Assembly (NCBI RefSeq): GCF_000439375.1
Contig: NZ_ATMI01000012.1
Location: 102,985-166,984 of the forward strand
DNA from: Tatumella saanichensis
Lineage (GTDB): Bacteria > Pseudomonadota > Gammaproteobacteria > Enterobacterales > Enterobacteriaceae
Length of the DNA: 64,000 nucleotides
Direction: 5' to 3'
The notes beneath the pieces were generated by a model. That model saw only the letters and a program-made list of their open reading frames with translations, had not been told where the DNA came from and ran no database searches. The position numbers were made by a program, and so were the translations under genes. Every line of letters begins with the position of its first letter. Position 1 is the first letter of the stretch. Positions 9,366 through 19,283 of the stretch are shown here, piece by piece.

Positions 9366-10154
9366 ATGGGTTTTCTTTCCGGTAAGCGCATTCTGATCAC
9401 TGGTGTTGCCAGTAAATTATCCATCGCATGGGGTATTGCCCAGGCTATGCATAAGCAGGGTGCGGAACTGGCTTTTACTTACCAAAATGAAAAATTAAAA
9501 GCCCGCGTAGAAGAATTTGCCAAAGACCTGGGTTCAGACATCGTTCTGCCTTGTGACGTTGCCGAAGACGAAAGCATTAAGTCCCTGTTCACCGAACTGG
9601 AAAAAGTCTGGCCAAAATTTGACGGCTTTGTTCACTCTATCGGTTTCGCACCAGGGGATCAGTTAGACGGTGACTACGTTAACGCAGTGACCCGTGAAGG
9701 CTTCAAAATCGCTCACGACATCAGTGCTTATAGCTTTGTAGCAATGGCTAAAGAGTGTCGTGCCATGCTGAATCCGAACGCTGCCCTGCTGACCCTATCT
9801 TACCTGGGTGCAGAACGCGCTATCCCTAACTACAACGTGATGGGTCTGGCAAAAGCCTCTCTGGAAGCTAACGTTCGTTACATGGCTAACGCTATGGGTC
9901 CAGAAAGCGTACGTGTTAACGCCGTATCTGCCGGTCCAATTCGTACCCTGGCCGCTTCCGGAATCAAAGATTTCCGTAAGATGCTGTCTCATTGTGAAGC
10001 GGTGACCCCAATTCGTCGTACTGTGACCATCGAAGATGTCGGTAACTCCGCAGCCTTCCTGTGTTCAGATCTGGCGGGTGGTATCACCGGTGAAGTGGTT
10101 CACGTTGACGGCGGTTTCAGCATCGCGGCAATGAACGAACTGGAACTGAAATAA
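9366..10154 (+). CDS. fabI: Enoyl-ACP reductase (NADH) FabI
   Basis: A 262-residue enzyme, identical in length to E. coli FabI. It reduces trans-2-enoyl-ACP in the last step of each fatty-acid elongation cycle and is the target of triclosan and isoniazid-like inhibitors. The N-terminal nucleotide-binding motif ([10 protein letters not shown]) and the catalytic Tyr-x6-Lys pair (YNVMGLAK, about residues 156-163) are present. The Gly of FVHSIGF that matters for triclosan binding is unaltered. An upstream in-frame extension exists, but the ATG at 9366 follows an AAGGA site and matches the family start. It is monocistronic with its own terminator. Confidence 0.98.
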   Translation: MGFLSGKRILITGVASKLSIAWGIAQAMHKQGAELAFTYQNEKLKARVEEFAKDLGSDIVLPCDVAEDESIKSLFTELEKVWPKFDGFVHSIGFAPGDQLDGDYVNAVTREGFKIAHDISAYSFVAMAKECRAMLNPNAALLTLSYLGAERAIPNYNVMGLAKASLEANVRYMANAMGPESVRVNAVSAGPIRTLAASGIKDFRKMLSHCEAVTPIRRTVTIEDVGNSAAFLCSDLAGGITGEVVHVDGGFSIAAMNELELK

Positions 10155-10162
10155 GTTCCCTA

Positions 10163-10190
10163 GCAGGCGGTGTTCACCGCCTGCTTTTTT
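10163..10190 (+). terminator. Rho-independent terminator of fabI
   Basis: GCAGGCGGTG and CACCGCCTGC form a perfect 10-bp stem with a two-base loop, followed by six T residues. It lies nine bases after the fabI stop. Confidence 0.92.
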
Positions 10191-10251
10191 AGTTCTCTTC
10201 CCCCGCCTGCTTTGCCCTGAAGCCGCGCAGTTCCCGTTCCTACCCGAACAA

Positions 10252-11178
10252 TCAGTCTGTTATCATCTCTGCCTGCTGGCTAATTCCACGCAATGCATAT
10301 CGCGCTTCGTCAAAAAAGTGTTGTACCAGCGGTGTCGCTTTACCGGCACCGGCGATCACCATCGCCCCCTGACGCCCCATGGTAGGCATATCCACGGCAG
10401 ACTGCGTCAGTCCTTGCTGCAAGGCGGGCAGGATACTGCTTTTCGGAGCCAGCATTACTCCCATACCGAAATGGGCACTTTCAAGCAATTGCAATACCGA
10501 AGCACTTTCGATGATCACCCGTAGCGACAACCCCGCTTGGCGAAAACAGGTATCCAGGTAACGACGAAAATAGCGGGTCGGTTCGGCCAAACAGAGTGGG
10601 TTTACCGCAACCTCCTTCATTGATAGCCGGTGTTTGCCAACCAAAGCTGGGAAATGTTGCGCCGCATACAGGGCCACCACCCCACCATCCGCAAATAGCG
10701 CATCCTGAAACTGCAGCGAACGCAAGGTAGACATCTCAAAGAAGCCGAAGGCAACGTCGACAGTGTGGCTATTAATTGCCTCCAATAACTGGTCGGCACT
10801 CATCACCTCCACGCGGTAATTAATTTCCGGATAACGTTGTGACACAGCATGCAAAACACTGCTTAACGTAAGGCTGCATTGCGGGACCACACCAATACGT
10901 AAGGTGCCTTTGATACCGTGTTTCATGGCATCGACTTCCAGTTTTAATCCTTGATAGACGGACACCATTTCCCGCGCCCAGGTCAATACCCGTTCCCCTT
11001 CCGGCGTAAAACCAGAAAAGCTATTGCTACGATTGATCAGGGAAACCCCCAACTCATTTTCAAGATTTTTGAGGCGCATGGACAGGGTCGGTTGGCTGAC
11101 AAAACTGGCTTCTGCCGCACGGCCAAAATGCTTTTCCTGTTCAAGGTTACATAAGTACACCAGCTGTTTTAAATCCAT
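10252..11178 (-). CDS. LysR-family regulator (OxyR-like), divergent from the YdeP-type oxidoreductase
   Basis: A 308-residue LysR-type regulator. The N-terminal winged helix-turn-helix (residues about 1-60, HFGRAAEASFVSQPTLSMRL) has the OxyR/CynR-like look, and the substrate-binding domain occupies residues 90-300. The upstream frame is open, but the ATG at 11178 has a GGGCAGGAGAG ribosome binding site and gives the normal family start (MDLKQLVYL). The two Cys residues that make OxyR redox-active are not evident. The divergent arrangement suggests it controls the neighbouring oxidoreductase gene and itself. The inducer is unknown. Confidence 0.88.
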   Translation of the reverse strand: MDLKQLVYLCNLEQEKHFGRAAEASFVSQPTLSMRLKNLENELGVSLINRSNSFSGFTPEGERVLTWAREMVSVYQGLKLEVDAMKHGIKGTLRIGVVPQCSLTLSSVLHAVSQRYPEINYRVEVMSADQLLEAINSHTVDVAFGFFEMSTLRSLQFQDALFADGGVVALYAAQHFPALVGKHRLSMKEVAVNPLCLAEPTRYFRRYLDTCFRQAGLSLRVIIESASVLQLLESAHFGMGVMLAPKSSILPALQQGLTQSAVDMPTMGRQGAMVIAGAGKATPLVQHFFDEARYALRGISQQAEMITD

Positions 11179-11240
11179 GCTCTCCTGCCCTGAATCTGAA
11201 GATGACACTACATCTGTTTTGACACATCCCGCGAGTGTCA

Positions 11241-11291
11241 AGCGATAGAGGAGATTATACACCCACCTGACGATAAGCGACCTCTATCGCT
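11241..11291. promoter_or_regulatory. Inverted repeat in the LysR-ydeP intergenic region (operator candidate)
   Basis: AGCGATAGAGG at 11241-11251 and CCTCTATCGCT at 11281-11291 are perfect 11-bp inverted repeats separated by 29 bases. They sit in the 214-bp divergent control region, where a LysR-family tetramer would bind. The spacing (40 bp centre to centre, about four helical turns) puts both arms on the same DNA face. Confidence 0.55.
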
Positions 11292-11392
11292 CGTTTATTG
11301 CAATCAATTAGACATCCACCGCCCACATAAGCACAATTGAACCTCATTGTCGCAACAGATCATTAACATCAGCAAACAGAAGCGGTCAATTT

Positions 11393-13702
11393 ATGAAATT
11401 CAAACGCCAGATCAAGCCTTATCACGCCGCCGCCGGAGGCTGGGGTTCATTGGAAGCAACCACCCGGTTTGTCCTGGACAGTAAAGCTGCATTAAAAAAT
11501 ATGCGTAATCTGATGCGTATGAATAAAGCCCGTGGTTTTGATTGCCCTGGTTGCGCGTGGGGCGATGATAATAAAAGCACGTTTAGCTTCTGTGAAAACG
11601 GCGCTAAAGCGGTGACCTGGGAAGCGACCCGCCGCACCGTGGATCCGGCCTTTTTTGCATCCCATAGCGTCAGCCGCTTATACGCGGAAAGTGACTACTT
11701 TTTAGAATATCAAGGGCGCCTGACCCACCCGCTCTCTTATAACGCCGAAACCGACCATTATGAGCCAATAAGCTGGGAAGATGCGTTCTCAATCATTGCC
11801 CGTCATATTGACGCCATGGACAATCAGAACCAGATCGAACTCTATACTTCCGGGCGCGCCAGTAACGAGGCCTCTTGGCTTTATCAGTTATTTGGCCGCA
11901 TGCTCGGCACCAATAACTTCCCAGACTGTTCGAATATGTGTCACGAGGCCAGTGGAACCGGCTTAAAACGCAGTATCGGTGTCGGTAAAGGTACTATCCG
12001 TCTTGATGACTTCGACAGTGCCGACGCGATATTCGTGTTTGGACAGAACCCCGGCACCAATCACCCACGTATGCTGCACAGCCTACGACATGCCGCCGAT
12101 CACGGTGCGAAGATTGTCACCTTCAATACGCTACGGGAACGTGGTCTGGAGCGTTTCGCCGATCCGCAAAAACCATTGGAAATTGTGACGCCGATGGCAG
12201 GCACCATTAGCTCTGCCTATTACCAGCCACACCTCGGTGGCGATATGGCCGCAATACGTGGGATGGTGAAAGCTCTGCTGGAAGCGCATCGCCGTGATAT
12301 CGAGAACGGCGGCGTGGGTATTTTCGATCAACCCTTTATTGATCATTATACCCAGGGTGTTGAGGGCTATCTAGCGGCGGTAGATGCCACCGACTGGCAG
12401 ACCATTGTTCAGCAGTCAGGGCTTACAGAAGAGCAGGTCCGTCAAGCCGCCGCGATTTATCAAAGTGCTGAACGGGTAATCTGTACCTGGGCCATGGGCG
12501 TAACTCAACATAAACATTCGGTGGATACCGTTCGCGAAATTGTTAACCTGCAATTGCTGTTCGGTCAGTTAGGTAAAAAAGGCGCTGGCCTCTGTCCGGT
12601 TCGCGGTCATAGTAACGTTCAGGGCAACCGCACCATGGGGATTGATGAAAAACCGAATGCCCCTTTCCTAGATGCCCTGGCAAGCCACTTTGATTTTGAA
12701 CCGCCGCGCCGTGCCGGACACAACACCGTAGAAGCCATCGAAGCGATGCTACGGGATGAGATCAAAGTACTAATCACCCTAGGTGGCAACCTAGCCGCCG
12801 CGGCTCCAGATTCGCCGCGCACTGAAGAAGCGTTACAGCGTTGTGGCCTAACAGTCCATATCAGTACCAAACTGAACCGTACCCATTTAGTGCCCGGCTA
12901 TGAAAATAGTCTGATCCTACCGACCCTCGGCCGTACCGAACGCGACGTTCAGCGCAGCGGTCCACAGTTCATTACCGTTGAAGACTCTTTCAGCATGGTG
13001 CATGCCTCAGAAGGAGTCGGTATCCCATTGGCGGATACTCAGCGCTCTGAGACCGCTATCGTCGCCGGGATTGCCAATGCGGTATTGGGTAGCGATAAAG
13101 CCGACTGGCTGGCAATGGCGGACGATTACGCGGTGATCCGTGAGCATATCGCCGCGACCATTCCCGGTTTCGCCGATTTCAATCAGAAATGCGAACAACC
13201 TGGGGGATTTTATTTAGGGAATGCAGCCGCCAGACTGGAATTTAACACCCCATCAGGGAAAGCAGAGTTCAATGCCGCTATGCTGCCGCGCTCACTCTTC
13301 CCACAGCTCAATGACCGTCATGTGCCTTTTGTGATGCAGACGTTACGCTCCCATGACCAATACAACACCACGATTTATGGCCTGGATGACCGCTATCGTG
13401 GGGTTTACGGTCAACGCAAGGTGGTGTTTATTCATCCCCAGGATATGGCGGAGCAAGGCTTGCAGGAAGGTCAACAGGTGGATATTGAAACCCTGTGGAA
13501 TGACGGTATCACCCGCCAAGTCTATGGATTTGTACTGGTGCCCTATAATATTCCCCGTGGCAATTTGGCTGCCTATTATCCGGAAACTAATCCACTGGTG
13601 CCACTTTCCAGCTATGGTGATGGCAGCGGAACCCCAACCTCAAAATCAATTCCGGTGAAACTATCCTTAAGCCCACAATTGCCGTCAATGCGTATTGCCT
13701 AA
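11393..13702 (+). CDS. ydeP: FdhF/YdeP-family molybdopterin oxidoreductase
   Basis: A 769-residue molybdopterin-dependent oxidoreductase closely resembling E. coli YdeP (759 residues). Landmarks are the AAGGWG start, GFDCPGCAW near residue 50, the molybdopterin-binding stretches (YTSGRASNEA, NFPDCSNMCHEAS, GQNPGTNHPRM, RGHSNVQG) and the C-terminal SHDQYNTTIYGLDDRYRGV. No twin-arginine signal is present, so it is probably cytoplasmic. YdeP contributes to acid resistance in E. coli, but its substrate is unknown. It is divergent from a LysR gene that probably controls it. This pair is not at this site in E. coli, so it is accessory to the fabI-rnb backbone. Confidence 0.88.
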   Translation: MKFKRQIKPYHAAAGGWGSLEATTRFVLDSKAALKNMRNLMRMNKARGFDCPGCAWGDDNKSTFSFCENGAKAVTWEATRRTVDPAFFASHSVSRLYAESDYFLEYQGRLTHPLSYNAETDHYEPISWEDAFSIIARHIDAMDNQNQIELYTSGRASNEASWLYQLFGRMLGTNNFPDCSNMCHEASGTGLKRSIGVGKGTIRLDDFDSADAIFVFGQNPGTNHPRMLHSLRHAADHGAKIVTFNTLRERGLERFADPQKPLEIVTPMAGTISSAYYQPHLGGDMAAIRGMVKALLEAHRRDIENGGVGIFDQPFIDHYTQGVEGYLAAVDATDWQTIVQQSGLTEEQVRQAAAIYQSAERVICTWAMGVTQHKHSVDTVREIVNLQLLFGQLGKKGAGLCPVRGHSNVQGNRTMGIDEKPNAPFLDALASHFDFEPPRRAGHNTVEAIEAMLRDEIKVLITLGGNLAAAAPDSPRTEEALQRCGLTVHISTKLNRTHLVPGYENSLILPTLGRTERDVQRSGPQFITVEDSFSMVHASEGVGIPLADTQRSETAIVAGIANAVLGSDKADWLAMADDYAVIREHIAATIPGFADFNQKCEQPGGFYLGNAAARLEFNTPSGKAEFNAAMLPRSLFPQLNDRHVPFVMQTLRSHDQYNTTIYGLDDRYRGVYGQRKVVFIHPQDMAEQGLQEGQQVDIETLWNDGITRQVYGFVLVPYNIPRGNLAAYYPETNPLVPLSSYGDGSGTPTSKSIPVKLSLSPQLPSMRIA

Positions 13703-13715
13703 GGCCCAAACTGCC

Positions 13716-13746
13716 AAAAAGCCGGCTGCCACGCCGGCTTTTTTTA
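13716..13746 (+). terminator. Rho-independent terminator of the ydeP-like gene
   Basis: AAAAAGCCGGC and GCCGGCTTTTT form an 11-bp stem around an eight-to-nine-base loop and run into seven T residues. It is symmetrical enough to act in both directions. Confidence 0.9.
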
Positions 13747-13829
13747 TCTTTCTCCGTTTGGCTATTGCCCGACAGGGGTGATTCGCGTAAAACTGTCAGC
13801 CGCTGTTAGGCCACGAAACTAAAAAAATT

Positions 13830-15764
13830 ATGTTCCAGGATAATCCGCTGCTGTCGCAGCTTAAAGAAACGCTTCATGCACAGACCCCCCGCGCTGAGGG
13901 TGTGGTAAAAGGTACCGATAAAGGTTTTGGCTTTTTAGAAGTCGATGCCCAGAAAAGCTACTTTATTCCACCTCCGCAGATGAAAAAAGTGATGCACGGT
14001 GACCGTATTGTTGCGGTGATCCAGAGCAATAACGGTAAGGAGAGCGCTGAGCCTGAAACGCTGGTTGAACCTTTCCTGACACGTTTTGTTGGCCGTGTTC
14101 AGAAAAAAGATGATCGTTTATCGATTATCCCTGACCACCCACTGCTCAAAGATGCTATCGCCTGTCGCCCTGCACGTCAGCTGGAACATAATTTCCAAGC
14201 TGGTGACTGGGCGGTGGCTGAAATGCGCCGCCATCCTCTGAAGGGTGACCGTAATTTCTATGCAGAGCTGACCGAATATATTACCTACGCGGATGACCAT
14301 TTAGCTCCGTGGTGGGTGACACTGTCACGCCACAATCTGGAGCGTGAAGCCCCGGATGTCGGCTTTGGCGATATGCTCGACGAAAAGCTTGAGCGTGAGG
14401 ATCTTACCGCGCTGCCATTTATCACTATCGACAGTGCCAGCACCGAAGATATGGATGATGCGCTCTTCACCGAAGAGTTACCCGACGGCAAACTGCGCCT
14501 GACGGTGGCGATCGCCGATCCTACCGCCTATGTGCCGCAAGGCAGTGAGCTGGATAAGCTGGCCTCACTGCGTGCGTTCACCAACTATTTGCCCGGATTC
14601 AATATTCCGATGCTGCCCCGTGAGCTGTCTGATGATGTTTGCTCACTGCGTCCGGGTGAACGTCGTCCGGTACTGGCCTGTCATATCGTGATCGATAAAG
14701 ACGGTACTCCGCAAGCTGACCCTCATTTCTTTGCTGCCTGGATTGAGTCAAAAGCTAAACTGGCCTATGACAATGTCTCTGACTGGCTGGAAAATATCGG
14801 AGACTGGAAGCCTGAAAGCGAAACGATTGCCCAGCAGATCACCCTGCTGCACCGTTTTTGCCTGGCACGACACGAATGGCGTAAAACCCATGCGCTGGTG
14901 TTTAAAGACCGTCCTGACTACCGCTTTGTTCTCGGCGAAAAAGGCGAAGTGCTGGAGATCGTCGCAGAGCCGCGTCGCATCGCCAATCGGATGATCGAAG
15001 AAGCCATGATCACTGCCAACATCTGTGCCGCTAAAGTGCTGGCAGATCGTTTAGGTTTTGGGGTCTACAACCTGCACCCTGGCTTTGATGAAACCAATGC
15101 CGAGTTAGTCGCCGCGGTACTGGCTAACCATGACCTGACCGTAGATCCGAAAGAGATCGCCACACTGGAAGGGTTCAAAGTGATGCGCCGTCATCTGGAC
15201 AGCTTGCCTACTCAGTATCTGGATAGCCGTATTCGTCGTTTCCAGTCATTCGCGGAAATAGGCACTCAGCCAGGACCACATTTCGGTCTGGGTCTAGAGG
15301 CTTATGCCACTTGGACGTCACCTATCCGTAAATACGGCGATATGGTGAACCACCGTCTGTTGAAAGCGATTATCCTCGGTGAACAGGCGCAACAGCCAGA
15401 TGCGGAACTGACTACCATCATGGGTGAGCGCCGCCGTCTAAACCGCATGGCCGAACGTGATGTCGGTGACTGGTTATATGCTCGTTATCTTGCCCCTTAT
15501 GCTGGGACGGAACAGAAATTTGCCGCCGAAGTGATTGATGTCTCCCGTGGCGGGATGCGCGTACGTCTGACTGAACTGGGGGCCGTCGCCTTTATCCCTG
15601 CTCCGTTCATCCACAGTGTCCGTGATGAACTGGTATGCAGTCAGGAAAACGGCACCGTGCAGATCAAAGGGGAAGTCCGTTATCGCGTCACTGACCTTAT
15701 CGACGTCACCATCGCAGAGGTCCGTATGGAAAACCGTAATGTGGTAGCCCGTCCGGTAGCATGA
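13830..15764 (+). CDS. rnb: Exoribonuclease II (RNase II)
   Basis: A 644-residue protein, the same length as E. coli RNase II, which degrades single-stranded RNA processively 3' to 5'. N-terminal cold-shock domains (residues about 20-170) contain [12 protein letters not shown]. The RNB catalytic domain (about 190-520) has the Asp cluster in [10 protein letters not shown] that binds the catalytic magnesium ions, and the S1 domain lies at the C-terminus (about 555-640). The sequence is strongly conserved and the start needs no adjustment. It is monocistronic, with the hairpin at 15770-15800 behind it. Confidence 0.98.
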   Translation: MFQDNPLLSQLKETLHAQTPRAEGVVKGTDKGFGFLEVDAQKSYFIPPPQMKKVMHGDRIVAVIQSNNGKESAEPETLVEPFLTRFVGRVQKKDDRLSIIPDHPLLKDAIACRPARQLEHNFQAGDWAVAEMRRHPLKGDRNFYAELTEYITYADDHLAPWWVTLSRHNLEREAPDVGFGDMLDEKLEREDLTALPFITIDSASTEDMDDALFTEELPDGKLRLTVAIADPTAYVPQGSELDKLASLRAFTNYLPGFNIPMLPRELSDDVCSLRPGERRPVLACHIVIDKDGTPQADPHFFAAWIESKAKLAYDNVSDWLENIGDWKPESETIAQQITLLHRFCLARHEWRKTHALVFKDRPDYRFVLGEKGEVLEIVAEPRRIANRMIEEAMITANICAAKVLADRLGFGVYNLHPGFDETNAELVAAVLANHDLTVDPKEIATLEGFKVMRRHLDSLPTQYLDSRIRRFQSFAEIGTQPGPHFGLGLEAYATWTSPIRKYGDMVNHRLLKAIILGEQAQQPDAELTTIMGERRRLNRMAERDVGDWLYARYLAPYAGTEQKFAAEVIDVSRGGMRVRLTELGAVAFIPAPFIHSVRDELVCSQENGTVQIKGEVRYRVTDLIDVTIAEVRMENRNVVARPVA

Positions 15765-15769
15765 CCTTT

Positions 15770-15800
15770 CACTGCGTGTCGTCACTGACGACACGCAGTG
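15770..15800 (+). terminator. Perfect 14-bp stem hairpin after rnb
   Basis: CACTGCGTGTCGTC and GACGACACGCAGTG are exact inverted repeats around a three-base loop, starting six bases after the rnb stop. The following bases (TTATTCC) are only weakly T-rich. It probably acts as a terminator and as a block to 3' exonucleases; the convergent SDR gene ends 56 bp further on. Confidence 0.7.
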
Positions 15801-15855
15801 TTATTCCTGTCTTCGATTATCACTCTCTTTCCCATTACACCCAGAGTCTCTCCGG

Positions 15856-16578
15856 TTACCAATCCACCGATTTTCCAAACCGATCACAATATATCAGGCC
15901 CGGTTTATCCCGTCGGTTTTCAATGGTATTAACGATGTCAGGGACAGTCTCTTCCAGGGTAAAGGCAGCATTGTCACCGCCCAATACAGTCCGGATCCAA
16001 CCCGGTGCTAGCAGTAACAACGAACGCTCAGGATGCAATGATGACTCACGGGCAGCATAGCTGCGCATAAACTGGTTTAGCGCGGCTTTACTACCGCGGT
16101 AGAGCTCCTTGCCCCCTTGGCGATTACGACTGATACTGCCTTGCCCGGAGGACATAACCCCGATTAATCCGTCTGGTTTAACCCGCGTTTGCAAGCCATC
16201 TATCACCCGCATCGGGGATAAGGCATTGGTGACCATGACTTCAACAAATTCTTGATTGCTGAGGGTGGCGATAGGGGCATCCTGATGTTGATTTGCCGTG
16301 CCCGCATTGATAAACAGCACATCAAAGCGTCTCTCTGATAAGCGCTGATACAGTGCAGTGATCTGAAGTGTATCGGTAATATCCAATAACTCAGTCATTA
16401 AGTGCTGTGGATAACGCTGAGACAGCGCCGTCAACTCGTCATTGGCGAGGTTGCGGACGGTGGCCGTCACTTCCCAGCCTCGGCGAAGAAATTCATCAAC
16501 CATTGCCAACCCAATACCCCTTGATGCACCGATCAATAATATCCGTGGCGTTTGCTTGCTTATACTGGCTTCAGACAT
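15856..16578 (-). CDS. Short-chain dehydrogenase/reductase
   Basis: A 240-residue classical SDR. The NAD(P)-binding motif GASRGIG is near residue 17, the NAG motif near residue 90 (INAGTA), a Ser-containing strand (VMSSGQG) near 135, and the catalytic YRGSK near 150. The substrate cannot be told from sequence. The ATG at 16578 (MSEAS) is chosen because the glycine motif then sits at the usual distance; the open frame extends 26 codons upstream without a better start. It is divergent from a LysR gene with a palindromic operator candidate between them. Confidence 0.88.
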   Translation of the reverse strand: MSEASISKQTPRILLIGASRGIGLAMVDEFLRRGWEVTATVRNLANDELTALSQRYPQHLMTELLDITDTLQITALYQRLSERRFDVLFINAGTANQHQDAPIATLSNQEFVEVMVTNALSPMRVIDGLQTRVKPDGLIGVMSSGQGSISRNRQGGKELYRGSKAALNQFMRSYAARESSLHPERSLLLLAPGWIRTVLGGDNAAFTLEETVPDIVNTIENRRDKPGLIYCDRFGKSVDW

Positions 16579-16650
16579 CGTTTTCTCGCTGTATAGGTGG
16601 AGTAAGTGGTCAGCATAACCGGCATCTAAAGATTGCACCAGACGCACCCT

Positions 16651-16669
16651 ATGCAATAATAGATTGCAT
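16651..16669. promoter_or_regulatory. LysR operator candidate between SDR and LysR genes
   Basis: ATGCAAT-N5-ATTGCAT is a perfect 7-bp inverted repeat. Its outer T and A fit the T-N11-A rule of LysR-type boxes (T16652 or the inner T/A pairs), and a third half-copy TTATGCAAG follows at 16671. It is placed 24 bases upstream of the LysR start and 73 bases from the SDR start. Confidence 0.65.
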
Positions 16670-16692
16670 CTTATGCAAGTGTGGCCTCTAAA

Positions 16693-17712
16693 ATGACGAT
16701 TAACTCCGTTGATATGAATTTGCTCAAGGCGCTGGATGTCTTGCTCACAGAGTGCAGTGTAACCCGGGCGGCCGGAAGCTTGGGTCTCAGCGTGTCCGCA
16801 ATGAGCCGCACGTTGAGTCGGTTACGCAAAGTTACTGGCGATCCATTACTGGTTCAGGCTGGACGCGAACTTGTGCCAACCCCCTATGCATTGAGCATCC
16901 GTGAACGTGTCCATGATGTCAGGTTAACTGCTGACGAATTGCTGCAACCTGCGCAAAAAGAGGTCGACCCGACTACCTTGGAACGTACCTTTACGATAAG
17001 AGCGAATGAAGGGTTTATCGACCTGACGGCCAGCCAACTCGCTGCCCAGTTACAGCAACACGCACCACGGGTGTGTCTACGTTTTGTGCTAAAAGAAGAC
17101 AAAGATGCCTTGCCTCTACGGGAAGGAAGTATCGACCTGGAGATCGGTGTCGCTGACACCCAAGCCCCGGAGATAAAAACTCGATCCTTATTCCGTGACC
17201 AATTCGTCGCAGTTTGCCGGAGCGACCACCCGCTGTTACAACAACCCATTACTGCTGAGCGTTATGTCGGTTATCCTCATGTTGTAGCATCCCGTAGGGG
17301 GCACAAACACGGGCCCGTGGATCCCGCCCTTGCTAAACTGGGTTTACAGCGACACGTCGCCATGGTCGTGCCGAGTTTTAGCAATGTCATGCGTACGACA
17401 CGGCAATCCGACCTTATTGGCTTGGTCCCTTCATCGCTTATCAGTAGTACCGAAGTAGGCAATGTAAATGCGCTCGGTCTGACATCTTTCCCGCTACCGG
17501 TCAACACCCCTGAGATTACCATCTCTGCACTCTGGCACCCGCGACTGCATAACTGTCCGCAACACCGCTGGTTACGAGAAACCATTAGGGCACTCTGTCA
17601 GCAGCTCTGGCAGGATCAATCCCAGTCAGGGGCGGATAACGGGACTGGAAGCAAAATAGCAACTGAGGTTACTGATAACAGGTACTGCCCACAAAGCCTC
17701 CCGCCAGAATGA
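16693..17712 (+). CDS. LysR-family regulator (NodD-like), divergent from the SDR gene
   Basis: A 339-residue LysR-type regulator with an N-terminal helix-turn-helix (residues about 5-65, SVTRAAGSLGLSVSAMSRTLSRLR) of the NodD/LeuO-like subgroup, and an effector domain (about 90-300). A GTG at 16681 would add four residues; the ATG at 16693 fits the family start (MNLLKALDVLL). The C-terminal tail after about residue 305 is polar and longer than usual, so the last 30 residues may be a lineage-specific extension or the result of a changed stop. It probably regulates the divergent SDR gene. Confidence 0.87.
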   Translation: MTINSVDMNLLKALDVLLTECSVTRAAGSLGLSVSAMSRTLSRLRKVTGDPLLVQAGRELVPTPYALSIRERVHDVRLTADELLQPAQKEVDPTTLERTFTIRANEGFIDLTASQLAAQLQQHAPRVCLRFVLKEDKDALPLREGSIDLEIGVADTQAPEIKTRSLFRDQFVAVCRSDHPLLQQPITAERYVGYPHVVASRRGHKHGPVDPALAKLGLQRHVAMVVPSFSNVMRTTRQSDLIGLVPSSLISSTEVGNVNALGLTSFPLPVNTPEITISALWHPRLHNCPQHRWLRETIRALCQQLWQDQSQSGADNGTGSKIATEVTDNRYCPQSLPPE

Positions 17713-17983
17713 CATTCATCACGCAGCAGCAAAAAACGAGGTAAAGTGTAGCAGTCACGATCAGGGTAGATTGGGGGCCATTCATCTTCTATGCTTATCA
17801 AAGATTCGGAGTAATCAATCTGTCTTTTAGGATCAACATCCCTAAAATAAGCGCCACGCTGCGAGTACCGTTGGAATTCTCAGCTTGAAAGAACTCTGTT
17901 TCCCTTGAATTTCATGCGGGTCGATTATTCTATTTCAGTCATTTTATCCGCCGTTTACCGGCAGATAAACAAAGGAGAAGACT

Positions 17984-18196
17984 GTGATAACCTTAAAAAA
18001 ATCATTCATTTCAGTACTGGCGATGACGGTTATCGTCTGCAGCCTGAGCGGTTGCGGCAATATGTCAAAGCGTGATCGTCATACTGCTCTGGGAGCAGGT
18101 ATTGGCGCCATTGGCGGCAATATCTTGACCGGTGGTAGTACCCTCGGCACCCTGGGAGGGGCTGCTGTGGGTGGCGTGATCGGTCACCAACATTGA
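17984..18196 (+). CDS. osmB: Osmotically inducible lipoprotein OsmB
   Basis: A 70-residue lipoprotein with a signal ending in LSGC (Cys near residue 24), followed by a Gly-rich glycine-zipper segment (GAGIGAIGG...GGAAVGGVIGH), as in E. coli OsmB. The GTG start is fixed by an AAAGGAGA ribosome binding site six bases upstream. In E. coli it is induced by high osmolarity and RpoS. It lies beside yciH as in E. coli, but the next backbone genes yciT, yciZ and pdeR are absent here. Confidence 0.93.
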   Translation: MITLKKSFISVLAMTVIVCSLSGCGNMSKRDRHTALGAGIGAIGGNILTGGSTLGTLGGAAVGGVIGHQH

Positions 18197-18202
18197 TAAG
18201 AT

Positions 18203-18228
18203 AAAAAGGGCCATTACGGCCCTTTTTT
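18203..18228. terminator. Bidirectional terminator between osmB and yciH
   Basis: AAAAAGGGCC and GGCCCTTTTT form a 10-bp stem around ATTAC or similar, with A and T runs on opposite sides. It lies between convergent genes and should end both transcripts. Confidence 0.9.
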
Positions 18229-18240
18229 ACACTAAGCGGC

Positions 18241-18561
18241 TCAACCGCCTGCTAATTTGACTTTATGGCCTTTGGCTTCCAGTAACGTTTTAAGTAAATC
18301 CCGTTTATCACCCTGGATTTCAATATCGCCCTCTTTGACTGCTCCACCACAACCGCATTTCTTTTTCAGTTCCGCAGCTAATTTCCCTAATTCCGCATCG
18401 GCGAGGTCGAGGCCGGTAATGATACAGACGCCCTTGCCTTTACGTCCGCTGGTTTGCCGCTGGATGCGAACGATCCCATCACCTTTTGGACGCGCAACTG
18501 CTGGTTCATCTGCTTTGATGCGGCCGGTTTCGGTAGAGTAGACCAAATTGTCCCGAGCCAT
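18241..18561 (-). CDS. yciH: YciH, SUI1/eIF1-like protein
   Basis: A 106-residue protein of the SUI1 family, homologous to eukaryotic eIF1 and implicated in translation-initiation fidelity, though non-essential in E. coli. The conserved LKKKCGCGGAVKEGDIEIQGD core is at residues about 66-86. Its ATG overlaps the pyrF stop by one base (TAATG), so it is translated from the pyrF transcript as in E. coli. Confidence 0.95.
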   Translation of the reverse strand: MARDNLVYSTETGRIKADEPAVARPKGDGIVRIQRQTSGRKGKGVCIITGLDLADAELGKLAAELKKKCGCGGAVKEGDIEIQGDKRDLLKTLLEAKGHKVKLAGG

Positions 18562-19283
18562 TATGCCCCCTGCAATGAGTGAAGAATATCCTGTAACGCC
18601 GCCGCTGGATCTGCCGCTTGGGTGATGGGGCGACCAATGACCATATAGTCGACACCGGCTTGTAACGCCTGTGGAGGGGTCATAATCCGGCGCTGATCCT
18701 GCGCCGCACTACCTACCGGGCGAATGCCTGGCGTCACCAGCCGGAAACCCTCACCAAGCGCCTGCTTAAAGCTGACAGCTTCATGGGCAGAACAGACTAC
18801 CCCATCCAGCCCGCAAGACTGGGTCAGTTTTGCCAGATGTAAAGCATGTTCCGCTGGGCTACGTTCGATACCAATATCTCGCAGGTCACTGGCTTCCATA
18901 CTGGTTAATACCGTCACAGCAATCAGTAGCGGTGCCTGGTCACCAAAAGGCAGCAGGGCCTCACGGGCTGCATTCATCATCCGTGCGCCACCACTAGCAT
19001 GTACATTGACCATCCATACCCCAAGATCAGCCGCAGCAGCCACCGCGTGGGCAACGGTATTTGGAATATCATGGAATTTTAGATCAAGGAAAACCTCAAA
19101 ACCCCGCGAATGAAGGGTTTTTACCCATGCGGGGCCAAAACGCGTAAACATCTCTTTACCGACTTTCAGACGGCAGCTTTGCGGGTCGATAAGATCGACC
19201 AGGGCAGTCGCCCGATTGATATCGTCAAAATCCAGTGCAACCAGCACCGGAGAGGTAACAGAAGATGGCGATAATACAGTCAT
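18561..19283 (-). CDS. pyrF: Orotidine 5'-phosphate decarboxylase
   Basis: A 240-residue TIM-barrel enzyme that converts OMP to UMP, the last step of de novo pyrimidine synthesis. The catalytic [10 protein letters not shown] motif (Asp-Lys-x-x-Asp) is near residues 67-76 and the phosphate-binding PGIRP and VIGRPIT segments lie in the C-terminal half. The frame is open six codons further upstream, but the ATG at 19283 has an AAGGAA site at proper distance. It is co-transcribed with yciH. Confidence 0.97.
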   Translation of the reverse strand: MTVLSPSSVTSPVLVALDFDDINRATALVDLIDPQSCRLKVGKEMFTRFGPAWVKTLHSRGFEVFLDLKFHDIPNTVAHAVAAAADLGVWMVNVHASGGARMMNAAREALLPFGDQAPLLIAVTVLTSMEASDLRDIGIERSPAEHALHLAKLTQSCGLDGVVCSAHEAVSFKQALGEGFRLVTPGIRPVGSAAQDQRRIMTPPQALQAGVDYMVIGRPITQAADPAAALQDILHSLQGA

